Positions 5,311 through 14,381 of a stretch of DNA of 15,216 bases are shown in pieces. Source of the stretch: Pseudomonadota bacterium (GTDB lineage Bacteria > Pseudomonadota > Alphaproteobacteria > Sphingomonadales > Sphingomonadaceae). A program made the position numbers and the translations under genes. Numbering within the stretch: the stretch's first letter is position 1; each line of letters starts with the position of its first letter. The notes below the pieces were generated by a model. That model did not search any database, was not told the origin of the DNA, and worked only from the letters and a program-made list of their open reading frames with translations. The stretch lies in assembly GCA_029781465.1 (NCBI GenBank), contig JAKOWQ010000293.1, positions 1-15,216 on the forward strand, read 5' to 3'.

Positions 5311-5322
5311 AGCGGAGGAATT

Positions 5323-5871
5323 GTGATCTGGGGCCGGGGTTACCCGGGAAAAGGCGAGGCGGGCGAAGTGGAGGCGGCAAGGCCGATCCGGTACAGTGGC
5401 GATGGCCTGTCGCAGATCGGCGACAAGGGCCGCTTCGTCCTGCCCAGCGAAATCCGCAAGACCCTGCGCGAATCCGGCGATGGTGAGCGCGTGCTGTGCC
5501 TTTCCAAGCACCCGCGCTGGAAGGCGCTGGTCGGCTTCGGCCTGTCGCGGATCGGGGAACTGGAAGCCGAGCTTGAGCGCGAGGAGCGCTATGCGCTCGA
5601 TCGCGGCCACGATTTCGACCGCGATCTGCGCGCCCAGCAGCTGTACGGCTATTCGCGCCTGCCGTTCGACGATTCCGGGCGGTTCGTCATGCCCGATCGC
5701 CACTTCCGCCTCGCGGGGATCGAAGACCGGGTGTTCTTCCGCGGCATGGGCCGCTCGTTCCTGATCTGGAACCCCGATGTGCTGATGAAGATGGGTCCGG
5801 GTTTCGAGGAAGCCCAGGAAGCCTGCGCCGATCTGATCGCCCAGGCGGCAAGCGGGAAGGCCAAGGGATGA
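5323..5871 (+). CDS. mraZ: Transcriptional regulator MraZ
   Basis: The first gene of the dcw cluster, 182 residues from the chosen GTG. It has the two tandem MraZ (SpoVT/AbrB-like) half-domains: one around GDKGRFVLP (residues 43-51 or so) and one around DDSGRFVMP in the middle. In E. coli MraZ forms a ring-like oligomer, binds direct repeats upstream of mraZ and represses the operon. The first half-domain reads GDKGR where the family's DXXXR motif would have Asp, while the second keeps it (DDSGR). The GTG at 5323 has GGAGGAA just upstream and adds roughly 24 Gly/Arg/Glu-rich residues before the domain. A GTG at 5368 would give a protein of usual length (about 167) but has a weaker ribosome site. 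The stop overlaps the rsmH start (ATGA). Confidence 0.9.
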   Translation: MIWGRGYPGKGEAGEVEAARPIRYSGDGLSQIGDKGRFVLPSEIRKTLRESGDGERVLCLSKHPRWKALVGFGLSRIGELEAELEREERYALDRGHDFDRDLRAQQLYGYSRLPFDDSGRFVMPDRHFRLAGIEDRVFFRGMGRSFLIWNPDVLMKMGPGFEEAQEACADLIAQAASGKAKG

Positions 5872-6818
5872 GCCAGGCCCCGCACATTCCCGTCCTCCTC
5901 GATGAAGTGATCGCCGCGCTTGCGCCCGAACCCGGCGCGGTGATCGTCGATGCCACCTTTGGCGCCGGTGGCTATACCCGCCGCCTGCTCGACGCCGGCG
6001 CCAGCGTCCATGCCTTCGATCGCGATCCCCAGGCCATCGCCGAAGGGCGCAAGTGGCCCGAAACGAGTGGCGAGGCGCCGCGGCTGGTGCTTCATCCCCG
6101 GCGCTTCTCCGAAATGCTCGCCGCCATGGCCGAAGCGGGCGTCGCGCGGGTCGACGGGGTGGTGATGGACATCGGGGTATCCTCGATGCAGCTTGACCAG
6201 CCGGAGCGCGGCTTTGCCTTTTCGGTCGATGGCCCGCTCGACATGCGAATGAGCCAGCAGGGCGAAAGCGCCGCCGATTTCCTCAACTCCGCCGCCGAGG
6301 AAACCATCGCCGACGTGCTCTACCGCTACGGCGAGGAACGGCAATCGCGCCGGGTGGCCCGCGCCATCGTTGCCGCGCGGCCGCTCTCGACCACGCACCA
6401 GCTTGCCCAGGTGGTGCGCAAGGCGCTGGGCCATCGTCCTGGCGCGCCCAAGGATCCCGCCACCCGCTCGTTCCAGGCGATCCGCATCCACGTCAATGCC
6501 GAGCTGGCCGAGCTTGAGGACGCGCTGAACGCGGCCGAGGCCTTGCTGCGCCCCGGCGGCAAGCTTGCGGTGGTCAGCTTTCACAGTCTGGAAGACCGGA
6601 TCGTCAAACAGTTCCTGCGCGATGCCAGCGGCGCGCAGGCGGGCGGCTCGCGCCATCTGCCCGCGCTTGCCCCCGCCGCGGCGCCGACCTTCGCCCAGGT
6701 CGGCAAGGCGATCCGCCCCTCCGCCGCCGAGATTGCGCGCAACCCCCGGGCGCGTTCGGCCACGCTGCGCAGCGCGGTGCGCAGCCCTGCCCCGGCGCGC
6801 GAAAGGAGGGCGGCATGA
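5868..6818 (+). CDS. rsmH: 16S rRNA (cytosine(1402)-N(4))-methyltransferase
   Basis: Also called mraW, 316 residues (E. coli 313). The SAM-binding motif is DATFGAGGYT at 28-37. The family motif DIGVSSMQLD at 101-110 is followed by ERGFAFSVDGPLDMRM, and SFHSLEDR is at 237-244. It N4-methylates C1402 in the decoding centre of 16S rRNA, together with RsmI, tuning start codon choice and fidelity. Despite its translation role it is almost always found between mraZ and ftsL. The ATG overlaps the mraZ TGA. The C-terminus is Arg/Ala-rich, and the Shine-Dalgarno for ftsL (AAAGGAGG, 6802-6809) is embedded in its last codons. There is no sign of truncation. Confidence 0.97.
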   Translation: MSQAPHIPVLLDEVIAALAPEPGAVIVDATFGAGGYTRRLLDAGASVHAFDRDPQAIAEGRKWPETSGEAPRLVLHPRRFSEMLAAMAEAGVARVDGVVMDIGVSSMQLDQPERGFAFSVDGPLDMRMSQQGESAADFLNSAAEETIADVLYRYGEERQSRRVARAIVAARPLSTTHQLAQVVRKALGHRPGAPKDPATRSFQAIRIHVNAELAELEDALNAAEALLRPGGKLAVVSFHSLEDRIVKQFLRDASGAQAGGSRHLPALAPAAAPTFAQVGKAIRPSAAEIARNPRARSATLRSAVRSPAPARERRAA

Positions 6819-7318
6819 ACCTGACCCGAGACCGCGCGCGCTCGATCGGCTGGGCCGCGGTGCTGCTGACCTGCTTTGCCCTGCTGGTGGCGCTGACCTT
6901 TCGGGTCAACGCGGTGAAAAGCCAGGTCCGGCTGACGGAACGGCGGATCGTCGCGATCAAGCAGCAGAACCTGTTCCTCGAAACCGAATTCGAGACCCGC
7001 GCCAACCAGCAGCAGCTGCGCACGCTCAACGATGTCGAGTTCGGCTATTCGGCCCCCACCGCCGGGCAATATCTGGAAAACGAGCGCCAGCTCGCCGCAC
7101 TTGGCAAGGCGCGCGGCCCCGATGCGCCCAGTCCGATCCGGGTTGCCTCGGCGCAAGGCTCGGGGCCGCAGGGGCTAGGCTTTCCGGCGATGGTCTCACC
7201 GCTGACCGGCAAGCCGGAAGCCGCTCCCGCAGCCGAACCCGGGCACAAGCCGGTAACCGCCGCCACGCTGGGTGAGCGGCTGGGCAAGGTCGATGCCGGG
7301 GAAGGGCGCAAGCCATGA
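6815..7318 (+). CDS. ftsL: Cell division protein FtsL with long C-terminal tail
   Basis: A 167-residue bitopic protein in the usual ftsL position between rsmH and ftsI. A short cytoplasmic N-terminus is followed by one membrane helix at about 12-29 and a heptad-like, Gln/Glu/Arg-rich segment at about 31-68 (QVRLTERRIVAIKQQN and following), the expected periplasmic coiled coil. In the FtsQLB complex FtsL signals to FtsW-FtsI to activate septal peptidoglycan synthesis. Beyond the coiled coil is an Ala/Pro/Gly-rich tail of about 80 residues, making it longer than the roughly 120-residue E. coli protein. Sequence conservation in FtsL is low, so the call relies on topology and synteny. The start (ATGA with the rsmH stop) has a strong ribosome site. 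Confidence 0.87.
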   Translation: MNLTRDRARSIGWAAVLLTCFALLVALTFRVNAVKSQVRLTERRIVAIKQQNLFLETEFETRANQQQLRTLNDVEFGYSAPTAGQYLENERQLAALGKARGPDAPSPIRVASAQGSGPQGLGFPAMVSPLTGKPEAAPAAEPGHKPVTAATLGERLGKVDAGEGRKP

Positions 7319-9042
7319 CCGCGCTTTCGATCTCGACCGTGGTAACCTCCGGGCGCGGCGCGCTGGTCAACGTGCGGCAGCGCTCGCTGCTTACCGCGCG
7401 CCAACGTGTGCTGTGGGTGGTGGCCGGGTTCTTCGCGCTGGCCTTCGTCGCGCTGGTGCGGATCGCCTTCCTTGGGGTGGTTGAGAGCAATCCCGCGGAC
7501 GAAAACCTCTCTGCCGCGCTGACCCCCGCGCGCGCCGATATCGTCGATCGCAACGGGGTGCCGCTGGCGCGGGCCTTTCCGGCTTATTCGCTGTGGTACA
7601 ATCCTGCCGCGCTGGGTGGTGACGGCCCGCCGCTGGTCCATTCCGCGCGCCAGATCGCCGAGCAGCTGGTCCAGATCTTCCCCGACATGAATATCGAGGA
7701 ACTGACCCGCCGTCTGGCCGAGGGGCGCCCCGGCTATCTGCGCCGCCGGATCCTGCCCGAAGATGCCAACCGCATCCACCTGCTTGGCGAACCCGCGCTG
7801 GAATTCCCGCGCGAGACCGAGCGGTTCTATCCCCAGGGTTCGATGGCGGCGCACGTGCTTGGTTTTGTCGGCGCGGACGGGCGCGGCCATGTCGGGATGG
7901 AGCAGGTGTTCGATACCCGGCTGACCGATCCAGGCAATCGCGGCGCCCCGGCGGCGCTGTCGATCGATACCCGCGTCCAGGGCGCGCTTGAGGACGAACT
8001 GGCCAAGGGCATGATCGATGCCAGTGCCAAGGGTGCGGCCGGGCTGGTGCTCGACGTCGATACCGGCGAGGTGATCGCGCTCGCCTCGCTCCCGGCCTTC
8101 AATCCCAACCTGATCGACCGCGCGGGCGAGGCCAACATCTTCAACCGGGTGACCAACCAGGTTTATGAACTTGGCTCGACCTTCAAGCCGATCTCCATCG
8201 CTGCCGCGATCGACGCCGGGGTGGTGACCGACCTATCGCGCCGCTACCAGTCCGACCGGCCGCTTTCGATCGGCGGTTTCGAGATTCACGACAGCCACAG
8301 CTTCGGCGCCTCGCTGAATGTGCCCGAGGCGCTGATCCATTCCTCGAACATTGTCACCGCGCAGGTCGCCGACCAGCTTGGCGGCGAACGGCTGAACGCG
8401 ACGATGCGCGCGCTGGGGATGAACGAGCGCCCCTATATCGAGCTGCCCGCGCGTGGTTTTCCGCTCTGGCCCAAGGGTGACTGGTCGCGGATCACCACCA
8501 TGACAGTGTCCTACGGACACGGGATCGCGGTCACACCCTTGCACCTTGCCAGTGCTTACGCCGCGCTGGTCAACGGCGGAATCTGGCGTCCCGCAACCCT
8601 GGTCAAGGTCGAACCGGGCCACGCCGCGCCCGGGCGCCGGGTGTTCAAGGCCTCGACCAGCGCGCGGATGCGCCAATTGCTGCGCCTGATCGTGGACATT
8701 GGCACGGGCCGGAAGGCCAATGCCGCGGGTTTCCGCGTCGGCGGCAAGACCGGATCGGCGGAAAAGCCCGGCGCGGGCGGCTATCGCAAGAGTTCGCTGG
8801 TGGCGACCTTTGCCGCGGCCTTCCCGATGGATCATCCGCGCTATGTCATCATCGCCATGCTCGATGAGCCGCAGGGCACCGCCGCCACTTTCGGTCAGCG
8901 CACCGCCGCGTGGAATGCCGCGCCGATCGTCGGCCGGGTGGTTCCCCGGATCGGTCCGCTGCTGGGGATCATGCCCGATGAAACCCGCGATGTGGATATT
9001 TCCGACCTTGCTCCGCTGATCGCCAGCGGAGAAGGCGAATGA
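7315..9042 (+). CDS. ftsI: Peptidoglycan D,D-transpeptidase FtsI (PBP3)
   Basis: A 575-residue class B penicillin-binding protein (E. coli 588). There is a cytoplasmic N-terminus of about 30 residues, one membrane helix at about 32-54, and a non-penicillin-binding domain with TPARADIVDRNGVPLA at about 70-85. The transpeptidase domain has the nucleophile Ser288 and Lys291 (GSTFK), the second motif Ser343-Ser344-Asn345, and KTG at 478-480. It crosslinks septal peptidoglycan in the periplasm as the partner of FtsW, which is also in this operon, and is the target of cephalosporin- and aztreonam-type beta-lactams. It starts at an ATGA overlap with ftsL and ends in one with murE. Confidence 0.97.
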   Translation: MTALSISTVVTSGRGALVNVRQRSLLTARQRVLWVVAGFFALAFVALVRIAFLGVVESNPADENLSAALTPARADIVDRNGVPLARAFPAYSLWYNPAALGGDGPPLVHSARQIAEQLVQIFPDMNIEELTRRLAEGRPGYLRRRILPEDANRIHLLGEPALEFPRETERFYPQGSMAAHVLGFVGADGRGHVGMEQVFDTRLTDPGNRGAPAALSIDTRVQGALEDELAKGMIDASAKGAAGLVLDVDTGEVIALASLPAFNPNLIDRAGEANIFNRVTNQVYELGSTFKPISIAAAIDAGVVTDLSRRYQSDRPLSIGGFEIHDSHSFGASLNVPEALIHSSNIVTAQVADQLGGERLNATMRALGMNERPYIELPARGFPLWPKGDWSRITTMTVSYGHGIAVTPLHLASAYAALVNGGIWRPATLVKVEPGHAAPGRRVFKASTSARMRQLLRLIVDIGTGRKANAAGFRVGGKTGSAEKPGAGGYRKSSLVATFAAAFPMDHPRYVIIAMLDEPQGTAATFGQRTAAWNAAPIVGRVVPRIGPLLGIMPDETRDVDISDLAPLIASGEGE

Positions 9043-10492
9043 GGCTGGCCGCGCTCGCCGGTCTCGCGCGGATCGCGCTTCCCGCAGGCGCCGACGCCGA
9101 AGTCACCGGGTTCGCGATCGACAACCGCAAGGTCGCCCCTGGCACCGTCTTCGGCGCCTTTCAGGGCGCACGGGTGAACGGCGAAGACTTCATTCCCGCC
9201 GCCGTGACGGCCGGGGCAGTGGCGATTGTCGCGCGAGCCGAAGCCCAGATTCAGGGCGCGATCCACATCGCCGATGCCAACCCGCGCCGCGCCTTCGCCC
9301 GACTCGCGGCGGGGTTCTTTCAGCCGGTGCCCGAAACCCTGGTCGCGGTAACCGGAACCAATGGCAAGACCTCCACCGTGGAGATGGTGCGCCAGATCTG
9401 GCGCATGGCCGGGCACCGTTCGGCCTCGATCGGCACGCTGGGGGTGACCACCGCCGACGAAAGTGTCTCGACTGGACTGACCACTCCCGACATCGTCACC
9501 TTCCTTGCCAACATGCACGGCCTGGCCCGCGAAGGGGTGAGCCATGTTGCCTACGAGGCGTCGAGCCACGGGCTCTCGCAATACCGCAACGAGGGTTTGA
9601 AGGTAAACGCCGGAGCCTTCACCAACCTCAGCCGCGATCACCTCGATTATCACACCGGCATGGAAGACTATTTTGCGGCGAAGATGCGGCTGTTCGACGA
9701 AGTGGTCGATGCCGATGGCGCCGCGGTGATCTGGACCGACGATCCTTGGTCTGCCCGTGCCCAGGACCACGCCTTGCGTCGTGGTCTGAGGGTGCTGGGC
9801 GTGGGCGAGGGGGCGGATGAGCATGGTATCCGCCTCCTTGCCCGCACCCCGGGGCAGCTCGGCCAGATGCTCGAGGTGGAATGGCAAGGCACGCGCCGCA
9901 GGGTCCAGCTGCCGTTGATCGGGGCCTATCAGGCTGCCAACGCACTGGTCGCCGCCGGGCTGGTGCTGGCAAGCGGCGGCGAGGACAGCGCAACCTTCGA
10001 TGCGCTCGCGCGGCTTCAGCCGGTGCGCGGGCGGCTGGAGCGCGCGGGCATCTCCCGCTCCGGGGCGCCGGTCTATGTCGATTATGCTCACACCCCCGAT
10101 GCGCTCGAAGCCGCGATTGCCGCGCTGCGTCCGCATTGCACCGGGCGGCTGATCGCGGTGTTCGGCGCGGGCGGGGATCGCGATCCCGGCAAGCGCGCGC
10201 CGATGGGGCAGGTAGTGGCCGAGCGCGCCGATGCCGGGATCGTCACCGACGACAATCCGCGCGGCGAGGATCCCGCCGCGATCCGTGCCGCCGTGCTTGC
10301 GGGCGGGGGCGGAAAGCTGCGCGAGGTGGGGGATCGCCGCGCCGCGATTGCCGCCGCGATCGCCGAGGCCGGAGCCGAGGATGTCGTTCTGATCGCAGGC
10401 AAGGGCCACGAACAGGGCCAGATCGTCGGCACCGGGGACCAATGCCGGGTGCTGCCGTTCGATGACGTGAGCGTGGCAAGGGAGTGTGCCGC

Positions 10493-10496
<4 letters not shown>
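9039..10496 (+). CDS. murE: UDP-MurNAc-L-Ala-D-Glu:meso-diaminopimelate ligase MurE
   Basis: A 485-residue Mur ligase (E. coli 495). It shows an N-terminal UDP-substrate domain with the TGFAIDNRKV region, the ATP loop TGTNGKT at 105-111, the probable carbamylated lysine Lys215 (AAKMRLF), and the amino acid selectivity motif DNPR at 405-408. DNPR is the signature for meso-diaminopimelate addition rather than lysine, so the organism has Gram-negative-type A1-gamma peptidoglycan. It acts in the cytoplasm as the third amino acid ligase step, after MurD (encoded further downstream here). GKGHE near the C-terminus is also typical. ATGA overlaps join it to both ftsI and murF. Confidence 0.97.
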
Positions 10497-11953
<1,457 letters not shown>

Positions 11954-11961
11954 GGTCAGGC

Positions 11962-13032
11962 ATGCTCTACCTGATCGCGCACTATTTCCATTTCGAGGGG
12001 CTGGCGAACCTTATCCGCTACCAGACCTTCCGCGCGGGCGCCGCCTTGATGACAGCGCTGGTGATCGGTCTGGTGATCGGTCCACGCTTCATCGACATGC
12101 TGCGGGTGCGCCAGGGCAAGGGTCAGCCGATCCGTGAGGATGGGCCGCAAAGCCACCTTGCCAAGCGCGGCACGCCGACCATGGGCGGGCTGATGATCCT
12201 GATCAGCCTGGTGGTTTCGATGCTGCTGTGGATGGATCTGACCAACCCCTTTGTCTGGGCCTGTCTGGCGGTGACCTGCGGGTTCGGCCTGATCGGGTTC
12301 CTCGACGATTACGACAAGGTCAAGAAGCGCAGCACCGCCGGGGTTTCGGGCAAGGCGCGGCTGGCGGGCGAATTCCTCGTCGCGGGAGTGGCTGCCTGGA
12401 TCATCGTCAGCCAGGTTTCGACCAATCTCTACGTCCCGTTCCTGAGTGACCGCTATATTCCGCTTGGACCACTCTATTACGTTTTCGCTGCCTTCGTGAT
12501 GGTCGGCTTCGGCAACGCGGTGAACCGTACCGACGGGCTTGACGGCCTCGCCGCGATGCCGGTGGTGATCGCTGCGGGCACCTTCGCGATCATCGCCTAC
12601 CTGGCGGGCCGCGCCGACTTTTCGGCCTATCTGGGCATTCCCCACGTGCCGCGCGCGGGCGACCTGGCGATCCTGTGTGCGGCGATCATGGGGGCCTGCC
12701 TCGCCTTCCTGTGGTTCAACGCTCCGCCCGCGGCGGTGTTCATGGGCGATACCGGCAGCCTTGCGCTGGGCGGCGCGTTGGGGGCGATCGCGGTCGCCTC
12801 GCATCACGAGATCGTGCTGCTGATCGTCGGCGGGCTGTTCGTGATGGAAACCGCATCGGTGATCATCCAGGTCGCGGTCTACAAGCGCACCGGCAAGCGG
12901 GTGTTCAAGATGGCCCCGATCCACCACCATTTCGAACAGCTGGGCTGGAAGGAATCGACCGTGGTGATCCGCTTCTGGATCGTTTCGATCGTGCTGGCCC
13001 TGATCGGACTTTCGACGCTCAAGCTCCGATGA
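11962..13032 (+). CDS. mraY: Phospho-N-acetylmuramoyl-pentapeptide transferase MraY
   Basis: A 356-residue polytopic inner-membrane enzyme (E. coli 360) with about ten hydrophobic segments. Conserved features are the GQPIREDGPQSHLAKRGTPT loop near residues 53-72, Asp115-Asp116 in FLDDYDK, NAVNRTDGLDG at 185-195, Asp263 in FMGDTGS, and the HHH motif at 321-323 (PIHHHFE). It transfers phospho-MurNAc-pentapeptide from UDP to undecaprenyl phosphate, giving lipid I, the first membrane-bound step of peptidoglycan synthesis, and is the target of tunicamycin- and muraymycin-type inhibitors. The ATG follows the murF stop by 8 bp with a weak AGGG six bases before it. Its stop overlaps the murD start (ATGA). 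Confidence 0.97.
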   Translation: MLYLIAHYFHFEGLANLIRYQTFRAGAALMTALVIGLVIGPRFIDMLRVRQGKGQPIREDGPQSHLAKRGTPTMGGLMILISLVVSMLLWMDLTNPFVWACLAVTCGFGLIGFLDDYDKVKKRSTAGVSGKARLAGEFLVAGVAAWIIVSQVSTNLYVPFLSDRYIPLGPLYYVFAAFVMVGFGNAVNRTDGLDGLAAMPVVIAAGTFAIIAYLAGRADFSAYLGIPHVPRAGDLAILCAAIMGACLAFLWFNAPPAAVFMGDTGSLALGGALGAIAVASHHEIVLLIVGGLFVMETASVIIQVAVYKRTGKRVFKMAPIHHHFEQLGWKESTVVIRFWIVSIVLALIGLSTLKLR

Positions 13033-14381
13033 TCGCCTCGCCCGCCTTTTCCGGCAAGCGCTATGCCGTCCTCGGCCTTGCAAGGTCGGGGATGACCGCG
13101 CTTGAATGCCTGTTGGCGAGCGGAGCCAGCGTGACCGCCTGGGACAGCCGGGAAGAGCCGCGCCGGGCGCTGGAGGGACGCGCCGGGGTGGACCTGGCCG
13201 ATCCGGCAACGATCGACCTTGCCGGCTATGCCGGGGTGGTCGTCTCGCCGGGGGTGCCGCTCAACAGTCATCCGATCGCCGCCGCTGCCGCGCGCGCGGG
13301 CGTGCCGGTAATCGGCGATATCGAGCTGTTCGCGCTGGCGAGGGCCAGCCTGCCCGCACACCGGGTGGTGGCGATCACCGGAACCAACGGCAAATCGACC
13401 ACCACCGCGCTGGTCCATCACCTGCTGCAATCGGCGGCGCTGCCGGTGCGGATGGGGGGCAATATCGGCCTGCCGGTGCTGGGGCAGAGCCCGCTCGCGG
13501 CGGGCGGGGTCTATGTGCTCGAGCTGTCGAGCTATCAGATCGACCTGACTTTCAGCCTTGCGGCCGATGTGGCCGCGCTGCTCAACCTGACCCCCGATCA
13601 TCTTGACCGTTACGACGGGACCGAAGCCTATTACGCCTCCAAGGCCCGGCTGTTCGCGATGCAGCGGGAGGACCAGATCGCGCTGTTCGGCACCAGCGAT
13701 GCCGATACCGCGCGGATCGCCGCGCTGGAGGCCGCGCGCCGCCCGGCGGGCAAGGTGCGCAGCATCGACGGCGCCGATCTGGCGGCCCTGCAGGCCGATT
13801 GGCCGACGCTTCAGGGGCCGCACAACCTTCAGAACGCGGCCGTCGCCGTCGCCATCGCTGAGGCGCTGGGGCTGAGCGAGGCGCAGTGGCGCCCGGCGCT
13901 GCGCACGTTTCGCGGCCTTCCGCACCGGATGGAGCGCGTGGCCGAAGCTGGCGGCGTGCTGTTCATCAATGACAGCAAGGCTACCAATCCAGCCTCCGCC
14001 GCCCCGGCGCTGGCCGCCTTTCCGCCGAGCGATCACAAGCGCATCCACTGGATCCTGGGCGGCCTGCCCAAAGGTGACCGGCTGGACGAGTGCGCACCCT
14101 TCTTCGGCAATGTCGCGGCGGCCTACACCATTGGCGAGGCCGGCCCGCGCTTTGCCGATCTGCTCGCCCCGGCGATGCCGGTGCGGCGCAGCGAGATGAT
14201 GTGCGAGGCGATCCGCCAGGCGATCGAGGCCGCACAGCCCGGCGACGTGGTGCTGCTTTCTCCGGCCTGCGCCAGTTTCGATCAGTTCCGCGATTTCGAG
14301 GCGCGCGGCGATGCCTTCCGCCAGATCGTCCAGACTCTGCTTGAGCCGCAGGCGGAGCAGGCAGCGGGAGCCGTGCACTGA
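13029..14381 (+). CDS. murD: UDP-MurNAc-L-alanine:D-glutamate ligase MurD
   Basis: A 450-residue Mur ligase (E. coli 438). The N-terminal Rossmann-like domain begins with YAVLGLARSGMTALECL, and VVSPGVPL follows near 72-79. The ATP loop TGTNGKST is at 117-124, GGNIGLPV near 144-151, and the probable carbamylated lysine is Lys205 (ASKARLF). The C-terminal domain holds HRMERV, INDSKATNP and LLSPACASFDQFRDFE, all family hallmarks. It adds D-glutamate to UDP-MurNAc-L-Ala in the cytoplasm. The start is the ATG overlapping the mraY stop; in-frame codons further upstream lie inside mraY and are ignored. Its TGA shares one base with the ftsW ATG (TGATG). Confidence 0.97.
   Translation: MIASPAFSGKRYAVLGLARSGMTALECLLASGASVTAWDSREEPRRALEGRAGVDLADPATIDLAGYAGVVVSPGVPLNSHPIAAAAARAGVPVIGDIELFALARASLPAHRVVAITGTNGKSTTTALVHHLLQSAALPVRMGGNIGLPVLGQSPLAAGGVYVLELSSYQIDLTFSLAADVAALLNLTPDHLDRYDGTEAYYASKARLFAMQREDQIALFGTSDADTARIAALEAARRPAGKVRSIDGADLAALQADWPTLQGPHNLQNAAVAVAIAEALGLSEAQWRPALRTFRGLPHRMERVAEAGGVLFINDSKATNPASAAPALAAFPPSDHKRIHWILGGLPKGDRLDECAPFFGNVAAAYTIGEAGPRFADLLAPAMPVRRSEMMCEAIRQAIEAAQPGDVVLLSPACASFDQFRDFEARGDAFRQIVQTLLEPQAEQAAGAVH

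Larger units (their letters stand above)
5026..5322 (+). promoter_or_regulatory. mraZ upstream region (promoter and leader of the dcw operon)
   Basis: About 297 bp without a gene, and the most AT-rich part of the window around 5085-5215. It contains three GANTC sites (5032, 5071 and 5146), a TAAGAT -10-like element at 5155-5160, a TTAA-N7-TTTA element at 5160-5174, four TCCC tracts at roughly helical spacing (5183-5216), a GC hairpin at 5285-5310 and the Shine-Dalgarno GGAGG at 5314-5318. A short GCGCG/CGCGC stem at 5067-5079 may help end the upstream transcript but lacks a T tract. The dcw operon promoter must lie here, unless transcription reads through from the GldG-like gene. The exact transcription start cannot be fixed from sequence. 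Confidence 0.6.

Noticed and set aside
8895..10442. Long minus-strand open frame opposite murE
   Set aside because: Complete MurE motifs lie on the plus strand; this is a shadow frame.
12675..13028. N-terminal extension of MurD by 118 codons
   Set aside because: The extension is an out-of-frame reading of mraY; MurD homology starts at the ATG at 13029.
12879..14378. Long minus-strand open frame opposite murD
   Set aside because: Same reason: it mirrors a fully conserved MurD and shows no recognisable domain.
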